Notes: generated by a model from the sequence alone, not told the origin. 64,000 bases of DNA from Desertifilum tharense IPPAS B-1220 (GCF_001746915.1 NZ_MJGC01000121.1:62001-126000), one strand, 5' to 3'. Positions 9,207-18,247 are shown, counted from the stretch's first letter. Numbers and translations are program-made.

Positions 9207-9310
9207 TTAACCCAATAGTGCCTGAGCGCGAGTTGCTAGAGCATCGGGCGTTATACCGTTGAACTCCATAGTTTGATTTGGTGTAGCGGTTGTTTCGCCG
9301 CACTTCCAAG
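9207..9310 (-). pseudogene. 3'-terminal fragment of a transketolase-family gene, copy 2
   Basis: This is the counterpart of copy 1 in the second 196-bp unit and has the same 9 differences from the intact gene, so the fragment diverged first and was then duplicated in tandem. It lies between the intact gene and copy 1. Confidence 0.8.
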
Positions 9311-9402
9311 GCGCGCACTATTGGGTTAAGTCTTGCGAAATTCAACGCAACTCTGGCGGCTGTTGGGTTTCGTGCCTCAACCCAACCTACTCAACCATTA
9401 AC

Positions 9403-11598
9403 TTAACCCAATAATGCCTGAGCGCGAGTTGCTAAAGCATCGGGCGTTATACCGTTGAACTCCATAATTTGATTGGGAGTTGCTGTGGTTTCGCCGCGCT
9501 TCCAAGCAAACACATCGCGCTTAGAGGTGCTGCGTAACATCACCGGTTCTAACAAGCCAGAGGTTCCACCCGTCACGCCAATTAAGGCATCGCCGCCGAA
9601 GAGTTGTTCAAACCCCGCATCGTCTAAAAAGTCGCCATCCGCTGCAAAACAGGTATCCCAAGCCACATCCGAAGGGCGATACAAACGCCGGGGATTGACG
9701 ATCGAAACAATCCGGGAACCAATGCCCTGAGATTGCAACTGTTTAGCCGCTTCGTAGACCGGGAGTAGGGTCATATCGCCAATGACGGCAAAAACAACCC
9801 TTTTCTCACCCGGCGTTTCTTGCAGCGTCACAGCCCCATTTTGCAGGGCCTCGCGCGTTTGTTCAAAGGTGGTGTAAATCGGCAAAGGCGACTTACTGGC
9901 GGTAATCGTAATTCCCTTATTCTTGGTACTCAGCGCCCATTCATAACAGACTTGAATGCTATTGGCATCGGGGGGGAAGAGGGGAAAAACATTGCCATTC
10001 CGCATCATCGCTGCAAAGTAGTTTTCAATCTCTGGGCGTTGATGCGTCCAACCATTGCGACCTTGTTCTAACGCCCCGGCGGTAAAGAGGGTAATGGTGG
10101 AAGGGGTGGGGCGGCGTAACTCAGCCATTGCTTGGGTGACGGTTTGCCAGATGGGTAAACCATTAATGGCAAAGGATTCATAGGAACACCATAGGGTTCT
10201 TGCCCCCATTAAACATAAGCCGGCGGCTAACCCCGCACAAGCATCTTCGCTGAGGGGTTCGTAGACTTGACCTTTGGGCGCTTGGTTGTAAAGGTCATCG
10301 CTGGTGGGGTGGATAATTTTCAGGGCTTTGTTAATGTTGCCAATACCAGACGCTTCATTCCCATCCGCGTTGGTGACTAAGAAATGGGGGTCGAGTTGAC
10401 CGACTTTAGCCACCAGTTCGCCCATTGCAGTTGTTGCCACTTGCTTATCGCCGCCAACGGGATATTCCGTCAGGGGCAAATCTTTGAGTTCGCTTAAGGG
10501 GAGTTCAAACTCAGTCACCGCAGTTTTGGCTGCGGGGCCGCCGCCTGCGCGTTCGTAGTTGGTGCGAACTAGTTCCCAAGCTTCCGGGGAAAGGGCGCGA
10601 GTTTTGAGGGCGCTGATAATATCGGGGTTATCGAGGGTGTGGAAGCCGTAGAGGTTATGGGATTTTGCGCCTCTGGCGTGGACGCCTGCCCCTTTTAGCT
10701 GTTTGATGATGAAAACGGTGAGTTTGCCGCCGAGTGCAGATTTGGCGGCTTTATCAACGCCTGCTAAGACGGCTTTGGTGAACTCTAGACGCTTGGCAAA
10801 GGAGAATTGCGTACTATCCACATAAGCGCCGGGTTGGTTTTGGTCGTCGTAGTCTTTGGCATCGACTAAAATAACCTCTTCAAAGCCGTTCCCCAACCAA
10901 TAGCGGATCATTTGATCGTTGGTTTGGGTGGAAACCATGCTGTGGTGTTCTTGGGAGTAGCCATTCCAGACTAAGACGGGGAGGAAGTTGGTGATTTTGG
11001 GGAAGGCGGTGTGGAAGTGCGCCATTGCACTCATGGGATAGGGTTCGCCCATCCCGCCATCGCCGAGGGTGAAGGCGAAGAGTTTATCGGGGTGCAGCAA
11101 GGCGGCAGATAAGGCGAAGTGCTGTCCTTGTCCGAGGGGCCCGGCGGGGGAGAGAAGGCCGGGAATTTGCCCGGAGAGGTGTCCGAGAAGGCCGTGCATT
11201 TCCCGGAAGCGATCGCGCATTTGCTGTACAGTCCCAATTCCCATATCCTCTAAGGAACGGTCGAGGAACATGGCGCTGTAAAATCCGGGGGCGTGATGGC
11301 CCACTTCGGTGAGGACGTTTTTATGGCCCAGCATGAATAAGGCTGCATAGGCTTCGACTTGGGAGGCGAACCCTCCCGGATGTCCAGAGGCTTTACTTCC
11401 GGTAACTTGCAAGGTGAGGTAGCGCAGGGCATCGGCAGCTAGGAGAGTTTGGTAGACTGCACAAGGGTCTTCTGTGGATGCGATCGCAGTTTTTCCATCA
11501 AAAATACACGGCAATTTCCCGTATTTGTCAAAATCGGGTAACGCTTCGCCAAAATATTGAATGCCTTCACAAAAAGCTGGATGGGTCGCCGTAGCCAT
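9403..11598 (-). CDS. Thiamine-diphosphate enzyme of the transketolase/phosphoketolase superfamily
   Basis: The 731-residue protein has transketolase-type cofactor motifs: SGHPGG (71-76), GPLGQG (153-158) and a TPP/metal motif starting GDG at 179-181 with N212 about 30 residues later (LPVLVWNGYS). The LPVLVWNGYS segment and overall length also recall phosphoketolase, but the phosphoketolase hallmark GPGHG(A/G)P is absent. A pyrimidine-binding domain (about 385-560, EPLSEDACAGLAAGL) and a C-terminal domain (about 595-731) follow. It is therefore a two-carbon-transfer or ketose-cleaving enzyme acting on sugar phosphates in the cytosol; the exact substrate cannot be read from sequence. It is transcribed away from the P450 gene, and its 3' end is partly duplicated just downstream. 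A GAGGT sits about 14 nt before the ATG, a rather long spacing. Confidence 0.78.
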   Translation of the reverse strand: MATATHPAFCEGIQYFGEALPDFDKYGKLPCIFDGKTAIASTEDPCAVYQTLLAADALRYLTLQVTGSKASGHPGGFASQVEAYAALFMLGHKNVLTEVGHHAPGFYSAMFLDRSLEDMGIGTVQQMRDRFREMHGLLGHLSGQIPGLLSPAGPLGQGQHFALSAALLHPDKLFAFTLGDGGMGEPYPMSAMAHFHTAFPKITNFLPVLVWNGYSQEHHSMVSTQTNDQMIRYWLGNGFEEVILVDAKDYDDQNQPGAYVDSTQFSFAKRLEFTKAVLAGVDKAAKSALGGKLTVFIIKQLKGAGVHARGAKSHNLYGFHTLDNPDIISALKTRALSPEAWELVRTNYERAGGGPAAKTAVTEFELPLSELKDLPLTEYPVGGDKQVATTAMGELVAKVGQLDPHFLVTNADGNEASGIGNINKALKIIHPTSDDLYNQAPKGQVYEPLSEDACAGLAAGLCLMGARTLWCSYESFAINGLPIWQTVTQAMAELRRPTPSTITLFTAGALEQGRNGWTHQRPEIENYFAAMMRNGNVFPLFPPDANSIQVCYEWALSTKNKGITITASKSPLPIYTTFEQTREALQNGAVTLQETPGEKRVVFAVIGDMTLLPVYEAAKQLQSQGIGSRIVSIVNPRRLYRPSDVAWDTCFAADGDFLDDAGFEQLFGGDALIGVTGGTSGLLEPVMLRSTSKRDVFAWKRGETTATPNQIMEFNGITPDALATRAQALLG

Positions 11599-11864
11599 AA
11601 TGATTCAGATACCTCGTGAATGGACTGCGTTCGGTGAGAAGTGTGGCTTGCCACGCGGGACAAGTTGCGAGAAAGACCTAAAAGACAGTTTGACGCGTGT
11701 TTGTTAGATCGTACAAGAATGCGCTGACTCAAGCCTTGATTCTCAAACCCAGATTCTCAGGAAAAAGTGTGGCAAATGACCGTCTCGGTAGGAAATGCCG
11801 CCAGCCAATCAAAATTGCTAATTTGTTAAATTAACGGATATCAACTGTCGGCGAAAAGTGTTTT

Positions 11865-13229
11865 ATGAGTCTGCCCAATCGTTCTCAATCTTCTCCCCAC
11901 TGGCAAATGCTGCAATGGATTGTCCGCCCTTTGGAGGTTTTGGAGGCTGGCGCGCAACAGCATGGAGACTGCTTTACCTTGAATGTGGGAAATGTGGTTG
12001 AGTTCGTGATGGTCAGCAATCCGCAGGGAATCGAACAGATTTTAACGGAAAATCCCCAATGTTTTGAGGTCGGTCGGTCTAATCGAATCTTGAAGCGGAC
12101 TTTGGGGGATCATTCTATTTTGCTACTCGATGGCGATCGCCACCAGCGCCAGCGCCAGTTACTCATGCCTCCTTTTCACGGCGAACGAATGAAGGCCTAC
12201 GGGGAACTGATTCAACGTATTACCCAAGGCGTGATGCAAGCTTGGCAACCGGGCGAAACGGTTCGGGTGCGTTCTGCTATGCAATCTGTTTCCCTGAGAG
12301 TCATTCTTCAAGCCGTATTTGGCATCTATGAAGGCGAACGCGTGGCGCAACTGCAACGCGATATTGAAAACTTTTTAGAGTTCTCTACCTCTCGCCTGAG
12401 TTTCCTTTCGCTGCTGGTTCCCTTCCTGCAAAAAGATTTGGGGGCTTGGAGTTTGGGAGGGCGCTTTGTGCGACTGCGAGATAAAATTGACCAACAGCTT
12501 TATGCTGAAATTCGCGAACGTCAAACCCTCCCGGATGCTAGCGGAACCGATATCCTCAGCTTGTTAATGGCGGCGCGAGATAGCCAGGGGCAGGCGATGA
12601 CGGCAGAAGAGTTACGCGATGAGTTAATGACGCTATTGATTGCGGGGCATGAAACGACCGCCACGGCAATGAGTTGGGCGTTATATTGGATTCATCGCAA
12701 TCCAGAAGTTAAGCAAAAACTGATCGCCGAAATTGATGCATTAGGGGAAAATCCAGAACCGAATGCAATTGTCAAATTGCCCTATCTGAATGCAGTTTGT
12801 TCGGAAACCTTGAGACTGTACCCCGTGGCAATTTTGGCGATGCCGCGCATTACTAAATCTGAATATGAGTTACTGGGATATCATTTCCCGGCCGATACCT
12901 GGTTAACCCCTTGCATCTATTTGACGCATCACCGGGAAGACTTGTATCCAGAACCCAAACAGTTTAAGCCGGAACGCTTTTTAGAACGGCAGTTTTCGCC
13001 CTATGAATATCTCCCGTTTGGGGGTAGCAACCGCCGTTGTATTGGGGCGGCGTTCGCCTTATTTGAAATGAAGTTAGCCCTAGCTGAGATTTTAGCCAAT
13101 TTTGAGCTAACTTTAGCCAGCGATCGCCCGGTTGTTCCCATCCGACGCGGCATTACAATGGCCCCCAAGGGGGGTGTAGAAATCCGTATTGTGGGGAAAC
13201 GCAGCCGAAAATCAGCCGTTACGGTTTAG
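11865..13229 (+). CDS. Cytochrome P450 (CYP110-like)
   Basis: The 454-residue heme monooxygenase has an I-helix oxygen-activation motif AGHETT (260-265), the K-helix ETLR (314-317), a PERF motif (about 369-372) and the heme loop FGGSNRRCIG (385-394) with axial Cys at 392. The N-terminus (PHWQMLQWIVRPLEVLEAGAQ) resembles CYP110, the widespread cyanobacterial family that hydroxylates fatty acids or terpenoids; there is no obvious membrane anchor. It is divergent from the transketolase-family gene (266-bp gap) and its stop overlaps the stop of the DUF389 gene by 4 bp. No terpene synthase or ferredoxin reductase is adjacent, so the substrate is unknown. Confidence 0.92.
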   Translation: MSLPNRSQSSPHWQMLQWIVRPLEVLEAGAQQHGDCFTLNVGNVVEFVMVSNPQGIEQILTENPQCFEVGRSNRILKRTLGDHSILLLDGDRHQRQRQLLMPPFHGERMKAYGELIQRITQGVMQAWQPGETVRVRSAMQSVSLRVILQAVFGIYEGERVAQLQRDIENFLEFSTSRLSFLSLLVPFLQKDLGAWSLGGRFVRLRDKIDQQLYAEIRERQTLPDASGTDILSLLMAARDSQGQAMTAEELRDELMTLLIAGHETTATAMSWALYWIHRNPEVKQKLIAEIDALGENPEPNAIVKLPYLNAVCSETLRLYPVAILAMPRITKSEYELLGYHFPADTWLTPCIYLTHHREDLYPEPKQFKPERFLERQFSPYEYLPFGGSNRRCIGAAFALFEMKLALAEILANFELTLASDRPVVPIRRGITMAPKGGVEIRIVGKRSRKSAVTV

Positions 13230-14506
13230 CTAGTCGGTTCTTCTAGAACGTTGACATCTACCAAAGGCGTCACGTTAAACCCTTCTGCGAGGATGCGAGA
13301 TTGAATCTCTTCGGTGAGGCGTTGCTGAATTTCTGTAGACGTTGCCGTTACGCCATTTTGGGGTTGAACGTAAATCACCGATAATAGGGTGTTACCGTCG
13401 GGTTGTTGCGATCGCGTAAACCGAACATTGGCTTCTACCAAGTCTGCTAAGTCGCTATTATCCACCACTTCTTGCACAATAGAATTAGCGCGTTGGGCTT
13501 GGCTGGAACGTTGAAATTCGGGGGTTGAGGAAAATTGCCAACCGAGTAAAGCGGCTAAGGCTATCCCAGTTACGGCTAAGGAAGCCGGAAGAACCCAAGG
13601 TTTCCCCCGTTGGTAACGCGCCCCTTGGGAAGAAAGCCCATACAGGCGGAAAACCAGAGTCGCAGAGAGGTTAATCGCCGCAAGTTGGAGTAATAGTAAG
13701 AAGATCCCACTAATGACCATATCCCAACGACCGATCGCGATCGCCATCCCCGCAATGCCCGCCGGAGGCGCGAGGGAAGCTGCCACTAACATCCCAATGG
13801 AAGCCCCCGGAACCAAGCTGCTACGGTCGGATTGAACTAAATTTAACGCCCCGGCTGCCCCGGCGGTTAGGGGTAGCAGCACGGCGGCAGCGGAAATTTG
13901 GCTATTATCGACCATTAACGGTGTTGCAATTTCTTGTTGGCTAATCCAACTCAATAAACAAGTAACCGCAATCGTCACTGCTAAGGCGCTAAAATAGCGG
14001 ACGATACTGCGCCACAGAAGGGTGCGATCGCCTCTAGAGGTTGCGATCGCCACATTCATCGCCGGCCCTGCGTAAGGCGCAATCAGCATTGCTGCAACTA
14101 ACAAATAGATGGTGTTGGTATATAAGCCAATCCAAACCACAATTCCACCCACTACCGCATAGCTGAGGAAACCCCGCCAAGAACCCACGCTTTGCAACCC
14201 CGCTAGAAAGATTTCTAGGGGACTGCGTTCCTTAACATTTGTGACTTGCTGGGGCGCTTCCGACGCCGGGGGATGCAGGGCTAATGCCCCTTGGGGTAAA
14301 AAGGTAATATGAGTATCGGGAACTGATTCGAGTTCGCTCAAAAAGTCTTCAATTTGCCGATTGGAGATGCAGACAATTGCAAAATCTACTACATTATCTG
14401 CATCTTTACCTTCAAAATGAACTAAGTTAACTCCCTGATGTTCTTGAGTTAGCTCAACAACTTTATCGCCGTATCCTTGGGGAACTTGAATAAAAAGTTG
14501 TCTCAT
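13226..14506 (-). CDS. DUF389 family integral membrane protein
   Basis: The 426-residue protein has a soluble N-terminal part (about 1-115) and then seven or so hydrophobic helices (about 120-320), including LLVAAMLIAPYAGPAMNVAIATSRGD, a conserved segment of the DUF389 (TIGR00341-type) family, and a VAASLAPPAGIAGMAIAIG loop. A soluble C-terminal domain of about 90 residues follows. The family has no established biochemical role. It overlaps the convergent P450 gene by 4 bp, so the two transcripts are likely antisense at their ends. Family call is good. Confidence 0.82.
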   Translation of the reverse strand: MRQLFIQVPQGYGDKVVELTQEHQGVNLVHFEGKDADNVVDFAIVCISNRQIEDFLSELESVPDTHITFLPQGALALHPPASEAPQQVTNVKERSPLEIFLAGLQSVGSWRGFLSYAVVGGIVVWIGLYTNTIYLLVAAMLIAPYAGPAMNVAIATSRGDRTLLWRSIVRYFSALAVTIAVTCLLSWISQQEIATPLMVDNSQISAAAVLLPLTAGAAGALNLVQSDRSSLVPGASIGMLVAASLAPPAGIAGMAIAIGRWDMVISGIFLLLLQLAAINLSATLVFRLYGLSSQGARYQRGKPWVLPASLAVTGIALAALLGWQFSSTPEFQRSSQAQRANSIVQEVVDNSDLADLVEANVRFTRSQQPDGNTLLSVIYVQPQNGVTATSTEIQQRLTEEIQSRILAEGFNVTPLVDVNVLEEPTS

Positions 14507-14665
14507 TAATTTTACCTGAATTAAGGTTTTCTAGCTTAACTTAATCGATTTGGAGCTTTTGATTTTTCCTCTTGAATTACAGAACTAGGGGAAGAGTTGC
14601 CTTGGCTTGGGATTGCTAGATTAAAAGCAATTCAACAAAAAGATTGCAGAAATTTTGGTGATGTT

Positions 14666-14833
14666 GGGTTTCACTACGTTCTACCCAACCTACGATTAAT
14701 CGTTACGATTCTGATTGAGTTCGAGAATTGTAGGAATTTTGGTTGGACTTCCTGGATTTTGGGTTTCACTACGTTCTACCCAACCCACGATTAATCGTTA
14801 CGATTCCGATCGAATTCAAGAATCATAAGAATC
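14666..14833. repeat. 95-bp direct repeat, nearly two copies
   Basis: GGGTTTCACTACGTTCTACC recurs at 14666 and 14761 (period 95). Copy 2 runs about 73 bp with scattered changes and extends into the last codons of the YihY/BrkB gene at 14816. Each copy includes a GTTGGGTTTC...ACCCAACC palindrome of the kind also found near 9170 and 58963. A 65-codon frame across it (14597-14794) is repeat-derived and was not called. Confidence 0.75.
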
Positions 14834-15784
14834 TCGATCGTATTTTCTAGCCATTTCTTCAAGATATTCTTGGCGAGGAATTCCTTGTTGAGCGCGGTCT
14901 TCTTCGGTTAAAGGAATTGCATTTTCTGAGGGGCGAATTTGCGAGCCGTAGCGATGGGCGTAAACTTGAGTAAACTCTGCTCCAAAAAAGAGAATCTGTG
15001 CAGAATAAAACACCCAAGCGACAATCACCACCAGCGAACCGGCTGCCCCATAGGTAGAACCAAAAGCACTTTGTCCCAAATACAAACCTAATAAAGACCG
15101 TCCAATGGTAAATAAAACTGCTGTAATGGCAGCCCCAATCCAAACATCATTCCAACGAATTTCGACATCGGGGAGAAACTTGAAAATCAGGGCAAATAGA
15201 ACTGTAATTACGCCCAAAGAAATTACAAACTCAACTAATTGCCATACCCAATCAACACCAGGCAACAATCCACTCATGAAACCAGAAATGGTTGCCAAGG
15301 CTGCATTAACAACTAAGGAAACCATTAACAAAAAGCCAATGACCAACACCATTGAAAAAGACAAAAAGCGTTGACGAATAAAATTCCAAACGCCTTGATT
15401 CGGTTTCGGTGCCACTTCCCAAATTGTATTCAGCGCGCCTTGGAGTTCGGCAAAAACACCCGTCGCCCCAAAGATGAGCAGACCTATATTAATTAAAGAG
15501 GCAATTAAACCCTCATTAGAATCAGGTTGGCCGGCATTGGCGATCGCGGTTTCAATCACCTCCGCCCCTTCGCGCCCCACTAACCCTTGAATTTGCCCAA
15601 CAATTTGACCCCGCGCCGCATCTTCTCCAAAAATGGCCCCCGCGATCGCGATCGCAATCACCAAAACCGGCGCAATCGAAAACACCGTATAGTAAGCTAA
15701 CGCCGCCGCCAACCGCGACGCCTTATCCTCACTCCACTCCTTAAACGTCGCCTTCAACAACCGCCAAAACTGCTTAACGCTCAC
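14816..15784 (-). CDS. YihY/BrkB family inner-membrane protein
   Basis: The 322-residue protein has about six hydrophobic helices. It opens with the family's KASRLAAALAYYTVFSIAPVLVI segment (about 21-43), then GLLIFGATGVFAELQGALNTIWEV, and ends its membrane part with STYGAAGSLVVIVAWVFYSAQILFFGAEFTQVYA (about 244-277). A charged cytoplasmic tail closes the protein. The family was once called RNase BN but is a membrane protein of unknown transport or envelope function. Its final codons overlap a 95-bp repeat, so the C-terminal tail may have been altered by the repeat. It is 31 bp from the simple-sequence array upstream. Confidence 0.85.
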   Translation of the reverse strand: MSVKQFWRLLKATFKEWSEDKASRLAAALAYYTVFSIAPVLVIAIAIAGAIFGEDAARGQIVGQIQGLVGREGAEVIETAIANAGQPDSNEGLIASLINIGLLIFGATGVFAELQGALNTIWEVAPKPNQGVWNFIRQRFLSFSMVLVIGFLLMVSLVVNAALATISGFMSGLLPGVDWVWQLVEFVISLGVITVLFALIFKFLPDVEIRWNDVWIGAAITAVLFTIGRSLLGLYLGQSAFGSTYGAAGSLVVIVAWVFYSAQILFFGAEFTQVYAHRYGSQIRPSENAIPLTEEDRAQQGIPRQEYLEEMARKYDRDSYDS

Positions 15785-15860
15785 CTTGCGTCCTCCAAAT
15801 AGCTGGTTTTAATTCTCAGCATGACCCCTCCCCCAGATGGATACAACCGTCAAGGGTTAT

Positions 15861-16048
15861 ATCTTGAAGCCCCCCTTCCCCCTTCTTCCCCAACCCTTAA
15901 CTCCCGCCCCCTTCTTCCTCTTCCCCAACTCCCAACTCCCTTCTTCCCCCTTCTTCCTCTTCCCCAACTCCCAACTCCCAACCCCCAACCCCCTTCTTCC
16001 CCAACTCCCAACTCCCAATTCCCAACCCCCTTCTTCCCCACTCCGCAC
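15861..16048. repeat. C-rich minisatellite (CTTCTTCCCCAACTCCCAACT-type) upstream of minC
   Basis: Short units of CCCCTTCTTCC, CCCAACTCCCAACTC and CCCCAACCC repeat irregularly for about 190 bp. Frames on both strands through it encode only Pro/Ser/Leu/Thr or Gly/Trp/Glu repeats and are not genes. It occupies the leader region before minC, between it and the divergent YihY gene. Related arrays lie at 23184-23719 and 33603-34133. Confidence 0.85.
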
Positions 16049-16099
16049 TAAAGAAGATAAGCTGATAAGCGTCCATCAAGGTTCAGACCCTGTTGCCTC

Positions 16100-17014
16100 A
16101 TGTCTGACTCTGCTGCTCCTTCACCCGTACCCATCCTTGGGCCTCAACCCGCCGATGTTTCTGAGCATGGCTCAGGAGGCGAAGAACGCCATTTACAAGT
16201 CCGTCTCAAAAGTGAGGGCGGACATCTTCTGTTAAGCTTGCCCCCAGATACTGAATTTGGCGGGACTTGGACAGAACTCGCCCAACAACTACAACTGCGT
16301 TTAACAGGCGGAGAACGCTTTTGGCAACCGAATACTACCGTTCACCTGATGGCGAGAGATCGTTTATTAGATTTGCGACAACTCCAAGCGATCGCAGATG
16401 CTTTAAATGAAGTGCAACTCAAGCTGAAGCGGGTGTATACCTCGCGCCGCCAAACGGCTGTCGCGGCTGCAACGGCGGGTTATTCGGTCGAACAAATTTC
16501 AGCCGTCACGCACCTGAGCCAAGCCGAAGCCAATACTTCGCAACCGCTAGCCGAACCGCTTTATCTGCAAGCGACGCTGCGTTCTGGGGTGGAAATTCGC
16601 CATCCGGGTAGCGTGGTCATTGTGGGCGATCTCAATCCCGGAAGTGCGATTGTCGCTCAAGGCGATATCCTAGTGTGGGGTCGTTTGCGCGGCGTTGCCC
16701 ATGCGGGTGCGGGGGGTAACGCTCAGTGTATAATCATGGCGCTGCAAATGGAACCCACGCAGTTACGCATTGCGGAGCATTTAGCTAGAGCGCCGCAAAC
16801 GCCGCCCAACCAGTACCAGCCGGAAGTGGCTTATGCCACTTCAGAAGGGATTCGCATCACCAAAGCAATGGATTTTGCTAAACTCCGTCCTGCTCAACTC
16901 ATGAGCGACTCGCTGGGGGCGAACTCGGAGGTCTTGAAAAATGTCAAAATCCGCCCCAATGGGTTAATGCTCCCGAAAACCGATAACGAGTTACCCACAA
17001 CCGATAACGAATAA
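16100..17014 (+). CDS. minC: Septum site-determining protein MinC
   Basis: The 304-residue FtsZ-assembly inhibitor blocks division away from mid-cell. The N-terminal FtsZ-interacting domain (about 30-115) is followed by a linker and the C-terminal beta-helical domain (about 180-275) that dimerises and binds MinD, recognisable from RSGVEIRHPGSVVIVGDLNPGSAIVAQGDILVWGRLRGVAHAGAGG. The N-terminal Ser/Pro-rich 25 residues and the C-terminal tail after about 285 are low-complexity. It starts the minC-minD-minE cluster; only 5 bp separate it from minD. The 5' side is a minisatellite, so the promoter is probably inside or just after it. Confidence 0.94.
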   Translation: MSDSAAPSPVPILGPQPADVSEHGSGGEERHLQVRLKSEGGHLLLSLPPDTEFGGTWTELAQQLQLRLTGGERFWQPNTTVHLMARDRLLDLRQLQAIADALNEVQLKLKRVYTSRRQTAVAAATAGYSVEQISAVTHLSQAEANTSQPLAEPLYLQATLRSGVEIRHPGSVVIVGDLNPGSAIVAQGDILVWGRLRGVAHAGAGGNAQCIIMALQMEPTQLRIAEHLARAPQTPPNQYQPEVAYATSEGIRITKAMDFAKLRPAQLMSDSLGANSEVLKNVKIRPNGLMLPKTDNELPTTDNE

Positions 17015-17019
17015 TCAAC

Positions 17020-17817
17020 ATGAGCCGCATCATTGTAATTACCTCCGGGAAAGGAGGGGTGGGAAAAACCACCACGACAGCAAATTTGGGTATGGCGCTA
17101 GCCGGACGAAACCGCAAGGTGGTTGTTGTCGATGCGGATTTTGGTCTGAGAAATTTGGACTTGCTGTTGGGCCTAGAAAATCGCATTGTGTATACCGCAG
17201 TGGAAGTGCTGGCGGGGGAATGCCGTCTAGAACAGGCTTTGGTGCGCGATAAACGCCAGCCGCAGCTTTTTTTGTTGCCAGCGGCCCAAAATCGCACAAA
17301 AGATGCGATCGCCCCGGAGCAAATGGCACAATTGATTAATGCGCTGGCCCAGTCGTTCCATTACGTGCTAATTGACTGTCCGGCAGGGATTGAAATGGGT
17401 TTTCAAAATGCGATCGCCGCTGCCCAAGAGGCGATTGTGGTCACCACGCCAGAAATCGCGGCCGTGCGCGATGCTGACCGCGTGGTGGGCTTGTTAGAAG
17501 CCCGCAACATCCGACAAATTCGGCTGGTTGTCAATCGGCTGAAACCGGCGATGGTTCAGGCGAACGACATGATGTCCGTTCAGGATGTACAGGAAATTCT
17601 AGCCATTCCCTTAATTGGGGTGGTTCCCGATGATGAGCGCGTGATTGTTTCGACGAACCGAGGCGAACCGCTGGTTTTATCTGGGGAAAATTCGCTTCCG
17701 GCAATTGCTTACAACAATATTGCTCGCCGTCTGGAAGGAGAAAAGGTTGAGTTTCTTGACCTCGATGCTCCCCAAGATAACCTCTTCAATCGCCTGCGCC
17801 GTTTGTTTGGCAAGTAA
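17020..17817 (+). CDS. minD: Septum site-determining ATPase MinD
   Basis: The 265-residue ParA/MinD-type ATPase carries the deviant Walker A motif KGGVGKTT (11-18, with the signature lysine K11), VVDADFGLRNLDLLLG as switch I, and DCPAGIEMGFQNAI as Walker B/switch II. It recruits MinC to the membrane and its ATPase is stimulated by MinE. The C-terminal LFNRLRRLFGK is a classic amphipathic membrane-targeting helix. It lies 5 bp after minC and 70 bp before minE, consistent with one transcript. Confidence 0.97.
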   Translation: MSRIIVITSGKGGVGKTTTTANLGMALAGRNRKVVVVDADFGLRNLDLLLGLENRIVYTAVEVLAGECRLEQALVRDKRQPQLFLLPAAQNRTKDAIAPEQMAQLINALAQSFHYVLIDCPAGIEMGFQNAIAAAQEAIVVTTPEIAAVRDADRVVGLLEARNIRQIRLVVNRLKPAMVQANDMMSVQDVQEILAIPLIGVVPDDERVIVSTNRGEPLVLSGENSLPAIAYNNIARRLEGEKVEFLDLDAPQDNLFNRLRRLFGK

Positions 17818-17887
17818 TTTTAACTCGCCGCACAGGCGACCGTGCAAGCGCATTTTGCCCTATTTTTATACTCTCCTCACTACTGCG

Positions 17888-18247
17888 ATGATTAACGAGC
17901 TTCTAGAACGACTATTTCCCTGGACAAGCCAAACGAATAGTCGCGAGGATGTCAAACGCCGCCTCAAGCTAGTGATTGCCCACGATCGCACTGGCTTAAC
18001 TCCGGCGATGCTGGAGGCCATGAAGAAAGAGATTCTAGAAGTCGTTTCTCGTTATGTTGAGTTTGAGCCGCAAGAGTTGGAAATGGTGGTCGAAAGTAGC
18101 GATCGCGCGACGGCTTTGGTGGCGAATCTCCCCATTCGCCGCGTCCGTAAAAATTCAACGGAGGAAACGCCCGAACTTGTTGCCGAAACGGTGCAACTGA
18201 GTGAAGAACTTCCGGAATCTGCCAGCGAACCGCAGTCTGAAGCCTAG
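17888..18247 (+). CDS. minE: Cell division topological specificity factor MinE
   Basis: The 119-residue MinE is called from the ATG at 17888. The frame is open further upstream into minD but that part overlaps minD in another frame and has no homology. It begins MINELLERLFPW, the N-terminal membrane/MinD-contact amphipathic segment, then SREDVKRRLKLVIAHDRTGLTPAMLEAMKKEILEVVSRYVEFE, the anti-MinCD and dimerisation core. The C-terminal 30 residues are acidic and longer than in E. coli MinE (88 residues), as usual in cyanobacteria. It closes the min cluster. Confidence 0.94.
   Translation: MINELLERLFPWTSQTNSREDVKRRLKLVIAHDRTGLTPAMLEAMKKEILEVVSRYVEFEPQELEMVVESSDRATALVANLPIRRVRKNSTEETPELVAETVQLSEELPESASEPQSEA

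Larger units (their letters stand above)
8995..9386. repeat. Two 196-bp tandem units plus partial third unit at the end of the transketolase-family gene
   Basis: CTACTCAACC recurs at 8995, 9191 and 9387, giving a period of 196 bp. Units 1 and 2 differ at only about two positions (near 9115/9311 and 9142/9338). Each unit contains a diverged copy of the last 104 bp of the gene at 9403-11598, bounded by a 17-bp perfect inverted repeat (ACTTAACCCAATAGTGC at 9009-9025 with its partner at 9119-9135; likewise 9205-9221 and 9315-9331), followed by a GTTGGGTTTCGTGCC-TCAACCCAAC palindrome. The third start (9387) runs into the real gene end. Confidence 0.85.

Noticed and set aside
15821..16235. Frames through the C-rich array
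   Set aside because: They translate the repeat units into Pro/Ser or Gly/Trp strings.
17645..17887. Extended minE start
   Set aside because: Would overlap minD in another frame and adds sequence without homology; ATG 17888 begins the conserved MINELLERLF.
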